This document shows, piece by piece, positions 1 to 11,371 of a DNA stretch of 64,000 nucleotides (position 1 is the stretch's first letter; every line of letters starts with the position of its first letter). Origin of the DNA: Sympetrum striolatum. Taxonomy: Eukaryota; Arthropoda; Insecta; Odonata; Libellulidae. Where the stretch lies: contig OX388351.1 of NCBI GenBank assembly GCA_947579665.1, forward strand, positions 248,001 to 312,000. The letters are read 5' to 3'. The position numbers were made by a program, and so were the translations under genes. The notes under the pieces are model-generated. The model searched no databases, had not been told where the DNA came from, and worked only from the letters and a program-made list of their open reading frames with translations.

Positions 1-456
1 TTATAAGCAATCACATCTGCTCCACCACCTGAATTTCTATCTCATTCTCACCACCTTCGATTACCTTTTTAAGACGAAAAAGACGAGCATTTCGTTTGTC
101 TGGAAAAATTTAATCTTTTACGTTCGAAAAAAGCGACCACCATACAGGTTCCTCATCTACTATTACCGGTTTCACTTCATCCTTTTGCTTCCATTGTCTT
201 TCTTTCGTCCTGAGCGTCTTTTAATTTATGTGAGAACCTTGATCTTGGAAACAATAACACCAATTTTTTTCTGGAATTGGCCATAGCATTGTGTACGAAA
301 CAGTTCACGTCTTGTATGATATGACTAGTTTTCGGTTGATACAATACGAAAATTCGATGAATGAAGAACAATGAAAAAATAAATAATTTTTAACGAGAAA
401 TATTTTAAAAAGACAGACGAACATGTATAAATAAGGCATATTAACAAAGAATTATT
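1..456. other. No gene recognised
   Basis: AT-rich sequence with only short chance reading frames. No splice-bounded coding stretch, repeat or RNA gene could be supported before the LINE fragment that follows. Confidence 0.5.
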
Positions 457-600
457 CCAATCTGTAATAGCACGATTTAGAAAAGAGAATTTAATAATGG
501 ATTTTCTCTGTTTTATTAATTTAACTTCATGTCTATGGCCTTTTATTCCATGAAATTTTGCTATAGCGACTTTATGCATAACATATTTACTGATTACTTC
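457..600 (-). mobile_element. LINE 3' coding fragment, minus strand
   Basis: On the minus strand this encodes a short stretch that includes KFSFLNRAITDWN, preceded by a basic HRHEVKLIKQRKS segment. The same block occurs on the plus strand at about 1990-2110 (KFSFLNRAVTDWNELPAG), so this is the C-terminal end of the same LINE family. Similarity stops just after the DWN motif, where the sequence becomes AT-rich. That ending (S/F-F-N-R..x.DWN.LP) is characteristic of the C-terminal region of CR1/Jockey-type non-LTR retrotransposons. The copy is a short, inactive relic and lies inverted relative to the next one. Confidence 0.7.
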
Positions 601-1337
601 TGAAAATAAAGAGTGTTTTCAAGATTATTATTAATTATTATTAAAATTTGAGGAGTGAATTTAGCACATATCTCACTAAATTTGCTATAGCCTATCGAAC
701 TCGCTAAAGATAAATATTCTTAAATATATACATTAAATAAGCGATAAAAACTATGGAACGTAAATATGACCAACAGACGAAAAATTATAATTTCATGGTC
801 CGGAAATATCAATATTCATCTAATTTTTAATAAAACTTAACTGTGGAAGCAAACTGAGAACGTAGCGCTACAAAATACACCTTAGTAGTTATTATCCCTT
901 GCATCTATTATCAGCACAAATCAATCCATAATGAATTCAGAGTTGGAAGTTTATTCTTAGTCGAAGAATATATCGGATTTGATGGGAAGTTTTTTTTTAG
1001 AATTCTCTTTATCACTCAGATTTAGCACTTAGTGATTAGAATCTCTTTCCCTGGTTGAAATTTTTTTTGAATAAAGGTCACTTCGCAAATAATAAAGAAC
1101 TGTACTGTACTCACTAGAAAACTGATACCAACTCACATACATTATTTGATTGGTTCATAAATGCGACAGCAGTCGAGTATTGAGAAAATAGAATAACATA
1201 AAATATTGGAAAAATTAAACGCCAGGAATTTGCACTTAGAAAGAAGAATAAAAAGTAATGTGGGTATTGTGGTAAGCGCAAAACAAATTTTATAAATTTG
1301 ACTTAACCAATTAATGTCTGAGAGAATAATGTTCATC
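601..1337. other. No gene recognised
   Basis: AT-rich spacer between two inverted LINE fragments. A short hydrophobic minus-strand frame at 1142-1339 has no recognisable domain and is taken as chance. Confidence 0.45.
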
Positions 1338-2347
1338 ACTTGTCCGATAATATTTATTAATGACTTACCAACGGGAATAAAATCAAAAATTCGTTTATTC
1401 GCAGACGATTGAATTATAGATAGGAATGTAAAAAACGAGAACGATTGCTTGGGACTTCAAGAGAATTTAACTGCCTTAAATAGCTGGGTTTCGTCTAATA
1501 AATTAGAAATTAATGCGAATAAATATAAATTCATCAGTTTTAATAGAAGTAGATATCTACAAGCATATCATCTTGGGGGAAATTCTGCCTAGTGAGCATA
1601 CGGTGAAACACTTACATTTAACATTCAGTTGGGACTTGAAATGGAACGAACACATAGAGCGAATCATTTTGAAAGCCAACAAAGCATTAAACTTCTTACT
1701 GAGTACTCTTAGTAAATCAAATAAGAATGTTAAAGAGGCTGCATACGAATCATTTGCTGGGCTAATCCTGAAATACGGGGAATGCCTGTGGGACCCGCAT
1801 GAGGTAGGTTTAAAGCGAAAAATAAAAGAGGTGCAGAGAAAAGTAGCTAGATTCGTCTTGCTTGGAAAGGCTTGATAGCGTTACTCAGATGCTAAATTGA
1901 ATTAAGCGGGATTCAAGAAAAGGCTAGCTATATTTTTTAAAGAATACACAGGATTTAAATCGTTTCAGGAATTATCAAACAAAGTCACTATGGCAAAATT
2001 TAATGACAGAAAAAACCATAGACATAAAGTTAATTCAATAAAACAGCGAAAAAACTTTAGTAAATTCTCTTTTCTAAATCGTGCTGTTACGGATTGGAAT
2101 GAATTGCCTGCAGGAGTCTTGGAGCCCTTCCCAAAACATCATAGGGAGTTTGTAAAAAGATTGGGTAAAAGTATTAAGGACGAGTGAGCTTGACGTTGAC
2201 GAGTACATGTGCAGTGAATAAATATATATATTTTTTGTAATTAAAAAATGTAGATGTGATTTATAATAATATGTGTAATATATGTATATGTGCTGCCACC
2301 GGACGATTAGTCCACTTGTAGCATTTTTACAATAATAATAATAATAA
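1338..2347 (+). pseudogene. Degenerate non-LTR retrotransposon (CR1/Jockey-like), 3' part
   Basis: The frame starting near 1340 reads FINDLPTGIKSKIRLFADD. The FADD box at 1398-1409 is the catalytic motif of LINE reverse transcriptase, and it is followed at once by a stop codon (1410). Further on come W...NKLEINANKYKF, then in another frame (1513-1875) VKHLHLTFSWDLKWNEHI, and WDPHEVGLKRKIKEVQRKVARFV, the standard post-catalytic region of CR1-type elements. After a stop and frame change the C-terminal FLNRAVTDWNELPAG block lies at 1990-2187. The tail ends in (AAT)n at about 2330-2347, as in CR1/L2-like elements that end in short tandem repeats. The fingers and endonuclease portions are absent, so the copy is 5'-truncated, with at least one in-frame stop and frameshifts. 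The exact clade is uncertain. Confidence 0.82.
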
Positions 2348-3314
2348 CTCTCGTGAGCATAAAAAAAGTCTTTCTTCGAAAACTTCAAAATTTCCTCTGG
2401 GCGTTTAATCCCCCTGATAAAGAACGTTCATTCTCGGAGATGGACAATTCCTCGCTCACTCTATGAGAAATATGACTGAATTTCTAACCTACGATCGTAT
2501 CTGCGTTTCTAGAAAGGGAATTACGAAAACATTGATAAGCTTCAATTTATAAATACATTCTAAGCAGCCTCACGCCCACTTTCAGACCCAGGAATTTATT
2601 TCAGTCGCCACCAAATGGAGCGCACCTCTAAGAGATCAGAACTGACGTCATTGGTGATAACACCACTTAAAAAGTTTTCTAATATGTTTCCTTTGGCTGT
2701 GAAGCATCTCCTAACCGGTTCGAAAAGAGATACCAGAATTGGTTTAAATGGATAACACAAGTTACGTGGTTAAATATCTTAAGGCGAAACGGTGTCCCGT
2801 CGTTTCCAATTGGATGTGATAAACTTATGACCGATGAATAATTACAGGTTAGTCATGGCCAACTTCTACTGAGAAATGCCATCGAATAAACATATACAGA
2901 TGGATCCAGAAAATAACAGATTTGGTACGAACTTTCCAAATAATACACAATAAATGAGCAAAATGGAAAATCTTACCCCTGTTTAAGTAGGTCAGTGTTC
3001 ATTACAATGTGCCCTACAATAAATGTTGTGTGATAATAATTTTGTCATATTTTTTTCAAACTCGATATAATCTGAAATCCGAAAATATAGATTTTGGTTC
3101 TAAATCTAAAATTCTAATTTTCCCAAGGCAATCACGATTGCAATCAACCTTTCTATTGCTTATGTTTTTCTAATGTTTATCTGTTCCAACGGAACATGAA
3201 ATCTATTTATGTATCAGTGATAATCAATGCAAAGTTAAAATTGACTATCGTAGTTTAAAATCTGTAGCATTTACCACCATGAAAACTGAACATTACAAAC
3301 AATCTTTAGATACA
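2348..3314. other. No gene recognised
   Basis: Non-coding spacer. It contains an isolated TGACGTCA octamer near 2644, a perfect CRE site, with no TATA box or coding exon near it. Confidence 0.45.
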
Positions 3315-3356
3315 TCCCATAATAATTATGATTCATGAATCATAATTATAATGGGA
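3315..3356. repeat. 42-bp near-perfect palindrome
   Basis: The sequence from TCCCAT to ATGGGA is its own reverse complement apart from one mismatched pair, with the centre at TTCATGAA. There is no loop, so it could extrude as a cruciform. It lies about 200 bp outside the hAT-like element. Confidence 0.85.
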
Positions 3357-3564
3357 TATGATTCCATATAGAATTTGTGGAGAACTTGAATTGTATTTGG
3401 ACAGCTAAATATTACATTTCTCCAACTCACTAGCCTTATCCAATCCAAGTAAACAATAGAAAACTCCGTTTTGAAAAGGAAGTCCACCTTCACGCTATCG
3501 TAAAGGATTAATCCTGTTCTAGATTACATTTATGTATTCTCAAAATAGCATATGCACTAGACAT

Positions 3565-3690
3565 GGGCGCCGCGCCGATTACGCCAGCCGCCGACAATAT
3601 CGGGCACGCCGCCGCCGCCGAAGAAATAACTACGGCGCGCCGCCGAGCCGCCGCCGGAAATTTTATCGGCGGCGGCGCGGCGTGGCTTTG
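3565..3690. repeat. Left subterminal CCG-rich array of the hAT-like element
   Basis: Multiple GCCGCC/CGCCG units in an otherwise AT-rich region. They are mirrored near the other end at 6480-6600. They may be binding sites for a transposase supplied in trans; this is inferred from position only. Confidence 0.75.
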
Positions 3691-4622
3691 ATTTAAAAAC
3701 AAAGTCCCACAGTCGAAAATATGCTAACAAGTAGCTCGAAGAGATGCGCTTTGAACTGGTAAAACACATCTCGGCCTTTCCACGAGGGCGTTGAGTTATA
3801 CGTGATATCGATACGTGTTACGATTAGGCCGTTTGCACTCGTGCCGGCAAAATCGGTGCGGGTGTAGAAGTCGAGGAGCACTTAACGGGCAGGAGTCACT
3901 GTACAGTGAGTCCCACCAGAAGGTAGCAAATACTTGAAAAGTGTGCCTTGCCAGGGCGGGGTACACTTTACTCAGGCGGCTATCACTTAATGCATAGTTT
4001 TCTTCACATATTAGCAGTTTTTTGCCTTAGATTTTGCGGAAACTTGTTTATAATTATCAGACATAAGTTTTAAAGGAATTATAAATTATTATATCATCTT
4101 ATTAGTAAAAAAGTTATTAATTTTAAATAAATGAAAAAGCTATTTATTGTCGGTCTTTCCATTATAGTTACTTGAGTTTTGAGTTGAATAAAACTTAAAC
4201 AAGAATGTCCACAGAAAAACAAGTTCCATCAAATTTTAGCTTGATGTATTGCATGTGTAACTATGCAATAGAAATTTTTTAAAAATCTTTTTGGTGCTTT
4301 ATCGCAGTCAGAATTAAATAAGTTTCCGTTATTTCGCGCTCTAAAACAGAGCGCCCAATTTGAAAAATGATATCTCATAAAATATTAATTTAATTAACAC
4401 AAAATATTAACACAATATTGCGGTGTATATTTTTAATCAAAATTGAAAATTTAAATATATTTCCTTGCCGCCAGAATAATGTTACCGATTACGTAAAACA
4501 ACTTTTTCTCAGTAATGAAAGTGGGTACGTTTGCAAACTTGCTTTCGTTACCAAGATCTAGGTAGAATATTTCATAATACGTATATGTAATAATATATTT
4601 CATACGTTATATAATTCATACA

Positions 4623-4656
4623 ATACATTGCGGAAGATGTAACTTCCGCAATGTAT
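4623..4656. repeat. Perfect hairpin, 14-bp arms
   Basis: ATACATTGCGGAAG at 4623-4636 is repeated inverted at 4643-4656, with a 6-nt loop. It lies inside the hAT-like element. Its function is unknown. Confidence 0.85.
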
Positions 4657-6479
4657 GTTCTTTTTCGAATGTTTATACTAGAAAATAGGGATTTAAAATA
4701 ACACAAATAAAATTCAGTCATTTCTCAGAATACTATCTCGCTGGATGATTTTAATGAATTAAGTATAGCGAAAAGTAGTTGGCAACTACTTTTTTGAACG
4801 CATTTTTCTTAAACCTCTCGATATTCCCTTTAAAATTTTCAAGATGTATTTTCCCAGAATATTTAACAGGAAATTTAAAAGTATCGAAAAAAGATCATAA
4901 AAGGAAGCAAATAATCTAGAATAAGAACTAATTCGTTTCTGAAATGAGAGTGAGTATTTAAGAACAAGTACAAACAAATTCGCTACGAATTTACAAATTT
5001 TTAATTTTAAATATTTTTCTTTTATCATTTTTCCTTGTAAATATGATAATAATTAACCATAATTAAATTTCACTGAACAACTTTAAATTACTGTATCTCC
5101 ATGTGGTATAACATGAAAATTAATATAGGCTAACTCTCTCTTTCAACGCGTATATTTCTACTACGTGCATAAATCTCTCTTATGAACATGGGGCCCTTTG
5201 AGATAAGTTGGGCTTTAGTAATGGTAAGTAATGTGTATTCATTAAGTATCATAATTTATGTGAATACTTTGATAAAAACAATCTTGACCATAACTGTAAA
5301 CCAAAATGTTAACTCCAATAAGAGAATTTCCTTCATAGGGTACAACAGTATTTTCCTGGATTACCTTCAATTCCTTTAAATTGAAGCATCTTTTGATTTA
5401 TAAAAAACGTCTAATCCAGAGTTCTAAAACCTTATAATCGATTTGAATATTTATTAGAACATATGAAAAATCAGCTGAGGTTCTGCCCGTTATTTGACGA
5501 TTTGTGTATTTGAACTGATGACATGCAATGGGTGCGTGCGGGTGTACATTTTTTGTTTTCTGAAAATTTCAAATGTATGTCAATTCCTGGATTCCATACT
5601 TGAAAAATGTGGCGCAAATGTGATGTCAAAACTAATTCACAACAATAGTACATCCATTGATCGACATTCTACCGGCTATTTGTGCCCAATTTGTGATACC
5701 ACTCTTTAAACGGTAGCGTAATTATAAGAAGCATGCTTTTGAGAAAATAAGGAAAGCAAAGTATTACCAAATTAACCCCTTTAAGGGGCAGAGCGAGCTA
5801 GAATCGAAACATGCTGGCCAAGAATAAGGAAATATTTTTTGAGTGTGAACTTTGAAACTTCGCATTGCCATACCTCAATACTTTCTGCATATAATATTTC
5901 CAGACAGCGTCTTATGTGAGCTCGTTTTACTTAAATCGGAGGGTCCGAGAGAGGACAAGAGAAAGATATATAACTTAAAAGACATGCTGAATGAAGTAAG
6001 TATTTCACCACCAGAAGCTATATTCAGATATCTGATGGAAGTGATTCAGTAATTCAATTATTCTACTGTGATCACTTAAAAAATCATAATTAAGCTTAAG
6101 GGTTGATTATTTAACACTGTATTGATTTTTCCCGATGATTCTGCTCATTTGGGTTTGGTATGAAGCTGAAGAATTTTGCAAAAATCTAAACCTGGCATTA
6201 TCGGTAAATTTTGGTCAATTTTTACCACCTGTAGAATTTTAATAGGTAGATATCCGCGTAGATAATTTGTTAGTAATAGACAGGATTTATTCGAGAATGG
6301 CCAGTACTAAAGTCCGCACTCAAGAAAAGGATTTTTTTACCAGGTTTTTTCGATTCTAGCCCACTGTGCTGCGCATTCAAGATAGCTCTACATTGTCTTT
6401 ATTGGTATGATATTATTATAATAAAATACTCTCAGATATTCGAGTTATTCGCCTTTTTTCTGCCGTATACGAACGAAAT

Positions 6480-6600
6480 TTTTCACGCCGCCGGTTACGC
6501 CGCGCCGCCGCCAACGATTTAGCAGTCAGCGTTCACGCCGTTACGCCGCCGCCGCCGGCTTCATTTTCCCCCTACGCCGCCGCTGACAAAAATCATAACG
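6480..6600. repeat. Right subterminal CCG-rich array of the hAT-like element
   Basis: ACGCCGCCG-type units repeated within about 120 bp next to the right terminal inverted repeat. They match the composition of the left array, though not its exact sequence. Confidence 0.75.
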
Positions 6601-6770
6601 GCGCCCATGTCTAATATGCACACTCAATAAAAAAAATCCCAAATTTCATACACAAATGACATTTTAATTCCTAAATAATACCATTCTGGGCCGTCCTGAA
6701 ACTCTTGCCACCAAAGCATTACATTCCCTTTGGCCTGTTTCTTCTATGCAGGTGTTGGATTTATCCTTAC

Positions 6771-7018
6771 CTGCGGGTTCGCCGAGCATGAGGTAGACAA
6801 CTCCCCAGGCAAGGACGATGACGAGGAGCAGTGAGAAGAGACGTGCGATCCTCTGGTACGGAGGACAGAGGCGGTGTTCGAAGAGGGCGCTGGGCCATGG
6901 GCAAGGCCATCCTTTCCTCGGACCCTGGTCTTCCTCCCCCTCACCCCCACTGCCCCCGCCTCCGTCCGAATCCCCCGACACGTTGTAGCACTGGTTGCAA
7001 AACAGCAGGAGCCACGAC
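6771..7018 (-). CDS. Internal exon, probable SLC9B/NHA-type sodium/proton antiporter (N-terminal region)
   Basis: This is a 248-bp minus-strand exon. The acceptor TGTTTCCAG ends at 7019 and the donor is CGCAG|GTAAGG (GT at 6770-6769). One base, then 82 open codons, then one base gives phase-1 boundaries on both sides. The peptide starts SWLLLFCNQCYNVSGDSDGG, runs through a Gly/Glu-rich stretch (residues 15-32), then WPCPWPSALFEHRLCPPY (37-54), then a basic QRIAR and one hydrophobic helix (about 60-78) ending LGEPA. Animal NHA/SLC9B antiporters have a cytosolic N-terminus, a Cys-Pro-Pro motif, a first helix with a conserved Trp and a G-E-x-A-x-P-G-G turn. The exon would break exactly inside that turn. 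These proteins exchange Na+ or Li+ for H+ in plasma or organelle membranes. No other exon of the gene was found here; the next should lie beyond the left edge. GC content is well above the flanks. The family call rests on remembered family features, not a search. Confidence 0.62.
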
Positions 7019-10000
7019 CTGGAAACAATACTCCGATAAGAACATTTCGATAGACCAGTCTCGCACCATTCATTCCTAGAATATCCAGCGAGTATACGAG
7101 AGATATTACATCATCTATAGCAATAGGCATTTTAGTCTTCTGGTGAGTGGTAAATATTCCCTAGATGATAATTTCCACTGACTATCTATACATTGCTTGA
7201 CCATGTACGAATGTATGAATTTCTGCTAGTATGATATGTAATGTTGAACCACTGCCACCAGATTCATAATCTATTTGTAATACTATTGTAATCATAATAA
7301 AAATAATAACAATAGCATGAAATAAATGTTTGAAATATTAACATATATTAGCATAAATTACACTAAAAGGTAAAAAAATAAATGCACTATTTATTATACG
7401 AATGAGAGAATTCCTAATTAATAATAGTAATAGTTTATCTTGGGCTTCGGTTAAATGGACACCACACCCGAATCTCTCCAAATTCTACCTTACTTTCCTC
7501 CAACATTCCGGAAAAGATTTCAACTCTCGACGACAAATGCGTGACTTTTCGTGACTGATCCACGCGCCGTATTTAAAAGCAACGCTCAATCACGATCGCC
7601 AAGGCAGACACCACCATTTCCCCTCCGTTATCCAAAAAGAGCCGATCGCTAAAATATTCCACCTTATAAAGGCCCTGATTGAAACATTTCTCCTCTCGAA
7701 AGTGCGTATTTTCGCACGGAGTATTGAAAGGTCATTATTTTCCGGGGCAAACTTTCGCTGGAAAGGGGATTGATTTATGCACGGTGAGGATACAAACAGT
7801 TGAACGTCGTTTCGCGTCTTAAGTGGAATTTCTTGTCCCCTCGAAACGATTTAACGTATTCTCCGAGAGTCGATTAATTCACTTGTCTAAGAGGACATTT
7901 GAAACTCAGATAATAAGCATTTGTTACTGTCATCTTGCTTCGAGATAATAAGAAGGCATTTTTCTGATGAGAAATTAGCAGATTCCAGGTTGAGGATTTG
8001 TAGATGTCGCTTGCAAAATAAAAGAGCAGGAAAACTGGGATCTGATAACAAATTCCGCTCCAGGATTTGCAGGAAATGGGATGCTTGTCGTAATATCTTA
8101 AATGGGATTGATAATCTCGGTCATGATATGAACTGTCAGCAACTATTAACGCTAAGAGTCGGGCAAACCGAAATTTCGAGTTTCACATCGTGAATCTAAC
8201 AAAAAAGTGTTATTCAAGGCGAGAATATCTAAATTATTATATTAAAATGTAAAATGATATAAATATTTATGATGACTATCGCCCGGTTTGTGCATATTTG
8301 TAGTCATAATAGATATGTAAAAAATACAGTAAATTAACGTAAACATTAGTTCAAGCATAGATAAGGGTGAAAGACGTTTGTCATTTCTATCGTGCTATTT
8401 GAGTGTTAAGGCATTTCTTTTATAATAAAGCATTGCCATCTTATACATTCTGATTGATATACTTATTTATAACCAGAAACTTATAAATAATCGATATCAA
8501 CGGATGATATTCCTTCAGTTACGGTGAGAATGTTAAAGGAGTAAGATGTTAGAGGAGAAAAACTTCAGTTATGTTATCGGGAATCGATACATGCAAATAA
8601 GCACAAATTACAACTAAACTTTCAAGGCAATGGTATTCTCAGATAGTGAAAAACAGTCTATGATAAATCACTCCTACGCCCATACTCAAACACCCAATAC
8701 TTCTCAACTACTTATAGAGTTTATTTATACATATAATCACATATATCTTTTTACGAACAAAGAATAATTTTAGATTTAAAAATATTATTATTGAATTAAA
8801 TTATGTTTAGTGAAATCTTTTGTTGAGTAAATATTTCGTTAACAACCATACCTGCACCTCGCAACAAATTCTCCAGGTCGAGAAGGATATTACGGAATCG
8901 TAAAATTACGATTTAATCAATTTATGTTGAATAAATAAATATTAATATTATTAAAGTCTCATCTCGCATAGATCTTCACTCATCTACTTGACCAATCACC
9001 ATAGTTTCGCAGTCTTAGGCGTTTTCCGATGTTTATCTATTTGTACCAATTCACCCTAAAAAGACGTTTAAATATTCGCATGATTATTTAAAAGGTACAA
9101 ATTAATTACCGTTTATATCCACGTCACGCCAACCAAACAGGAATATGAATATTCATTGTTAGTATCCTGTAAACCTTTCAAAAGTGACGTAGCTTAATTA
9201 CAATCATTGGTAATGAATTTAATGATGCACATACTGAATTCTGCTGTCACATACGAGGGGGATCTAAGTTTACCACGTGTATAACTTAAGAAATAGGTTG
9301 AAATAATCGCTGTATATAATGCTTAATCGATTACACCTGATCTTGTTCCAAGAGCCTCCACGCACTGAGTTAATAGCAAGGTGCAAATCTTAAGATACAA
9401 CTTGCGATTATATTTTCTTCACTGCTTCGAATAGCCGTCTCCCGGCTCGTAATTTCAAGACAATCGATAAATTCCTAGCGAAAGTGGAGTGCTCCTCGAA
9501 CCTTGAGGACTGCAAAGGAGCGGCAAATAACAAGCTTGAAAAGTGACCGAAAGATCCAAGTTTTTTAGATTAGACAGGAAAAAGTATGGAGTAAATACGA
9601 CTATAAATTACAGAGTTAAAGAAAGAGTAGTTTTTGATATTAAGGGACGTGAAAAAGGTTGTCAATGCGGGGATGTTTACGAGTACCTTTTTCTTTAATA
9701 AAGCGAAAATGGGTTTTCATATTTGGAATTTGAGAAAAATTGCTGAGAAGGTTATCTTATATATCTTGCAGTCTATAGGAAGAACTTTTCTCGATATACG
9801 GTCCCATATGAAAGCGACAGACAGCTTTAGAGTTGTATGATGCCTACATTTAAGCTATTTGGTATTGAAATTGCAATTGAAGATGATAGTTGACTAAATG
9901 TCTCAAGAGAAAAGAAAAAATAATAACACTGGCCAGCAGTGGTTATGGAGCAGGGGTATTTGGAGCTGAACTTGATGCCCTGAATTCAAATATGGCATTA

Positions 10001-10219
10001 TTTTTGCCTAGGAGCTCAACTTTCTAAGATACAACATTTTAGTGAAATATACGTTAGACTGTTTTAAGTTTAATCCATGAATCTATATTATTCTATATTA
10101 AAATTCTATATTAAAAATTTTACAGTAATAAGGAAAATCATATAGAATGCTGCTGTAGTACATCTAATCACAGAAAATATAGAGAGAGTAAAAGTTCATC
10201 GATGAAACCAACTAGTTAA
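7019..10219. other. Non-coding, probably intron of the antiporter gene
   Basis: No exon could be recognised upstream of the antiporter exon on the minus strand. The stretch 7440-7900 is richer in GC and less repetitive than its surroundings and could be regulatory. The plus-strand frame at 7921-8193 has no known domain or splice context and is taken as chance. Confidence 0.4.
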
Positions 10220-11371
10220 TGAACACTTTGGAAGCTTCTTTACCGTAACATTCTTGAATGTTCTTTGGAACCGTCCCTTTTTAAAAATCACCATTAATCT
10301 GCCATCATGTGCGTACCCCATCTTACTCGGTAGCGGTCCTCGAATTTTTTTATATCCTGGTAAAATCTTTCACCTTGTTCCTCACTGGAGTGTCCCAAAT
10401 TTTCAGGAAAACGGTCTAAGAAGCTGTGTAAATAGTGCACCTTAATGCTCAAGTTACACCCAAGGGATCTGAAACTGTCTAGCATCTCGTTTATCAGTTC
10501 AACATAGTTTTCAGCTTTTCGTTTGCCCAAAAAATTTCAGATAACTTCAACAAATGAAATCCAGGCTTCTCTTTCAGCCTCATGCATGGAATTGACGAAG
10601 GTGGGATCCTTAATAAGTTTTCTTATTTGTGAGCCGTCAAATAATTCTGCTCATTTTTTTCCATACTCAACTGAGGCATATTTTCCCCTATATATGCAAA
10701 TCATGATCCTTTCTTATCAATAGCCTTTACAAACTGCTTCATTAAGCCTAGCTTGAAATGCAGTGGAGGAAAGATGATTTTTTCTCGTCCCACTAAGGGG
10801 TCATTAATGACATTCTTTTCCCTAACGTCCATGTTTTCTCTTTCAGGCCACTCTTTTCTTACCTAGTGTTGTGTTTTAATATCCCAGAGATACAGTATAC
10901 TTGAGTATGTATCAGACGCGTTATCAAAGGGACAATACTCGTCCTCACAGAGCTCTGGTAGCTAATGAAACTTTGGAATCAGTACTTCCTGTGAGTGAGG
11001 GACCGGGCTTCTAGCAGAGACTAAATCAAGATAGGTCCACTTGCTACGGTTCTTTCGACTGATTCCAACAATATTTAATACGCAAAAATAGCAGTCATCG
11101 AAATGGTTTTTCGGTTCCCTCCAAACCATCGCATCGGTACGCCGAATTTCAGACTTTTCCTTTTCCCAGTATATTTACTGTCGTAAATATTCTGTACAAG
11201 TATTATAGACTAGATGCGGTGCCCAGGTTTTTTCCTGATCACTAAGTCTAATACCAAAATATACCACATAAGCTCTCTTTAAAAAGTCACTAACAGTTTT
11301 TCGTTTTCTTTTAATGTGTATTCTCCGCATATGTAGCAAAACACGTCAGGATGATTTACACAACTTCTCCT
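10220..11371 (-). pseudogene. Broken copy of a multicopy arthropod protein family of unknown function
   Basis: Read on the minus strand in shifting frames, this gives PDVFCYICGEYTLKENEK, then YFGIRLSDQEKTWAPHLVYN, MVWREPKNHFDDCYFC, KTQH followed by a stop, VINDPLVGREKIIFPPLHFK, DGSQIRKLIKDPTFVNSMH and, in one open frame at 10294-10530, IKVHYLHSFLDRFPENLGHS with EEQGERFYQDI and HMMAD. I recognise this order of blocks from uncharacterised proteins present in many copies in insect, spider and tick genomes. The N-terminal Cys pairs (CYIC, CYFC) suggest zinc binding. There are at least five in-frame stops (for example after SFVEVI and in AD-stop-W-stop-FLKRDG) and two or more frameshifts. The centre seems shorter than I recall for intact members. 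The multicopy spread suggests a mobile element, but no transposase fold is established to my knowledge. Confidence 0.75.

Larger units (their letters stand above)
3550..6621. mobile_element. hAT-like DNA transposon, non-autonomous, about 3.06 kb
   Basis: The element spans 3558-6613 and is flanked on both sides by the identical 8-bp sequence ATATGCAC (3550-3557 and 6614-6621). An 8-bp target-site duplication is the hallmark of the hAT superfamily. The ends are inverted repeats of 15 bp, TAGACATGGGCGCCG. Just inside each end, the AT-rich background gives way to dense CGCCG/GCCGCC repeats (3565-3690 and 6480-6600), which may be subterminal transposase-binding arrays. I found no transposase: none of the internal frames (minus 4786-5028, plus 5494-5709, plus 5852-6052) shows hAT motifs such as the C-terminal dimerisation block. 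It is therefore probably a non-autonomous or internally replaced copy. It lies downstream of the antiporter exon on the minus strand, probably within an intron. Confidence 0.88.

Noticed and set aside
6744..7130. Alternative 128-aa frame over the antiporter exon
   Set aside because: It runs through both splice sites and lacks the helix and CPPY region found in the other frame; a shadow of the true exon frame.
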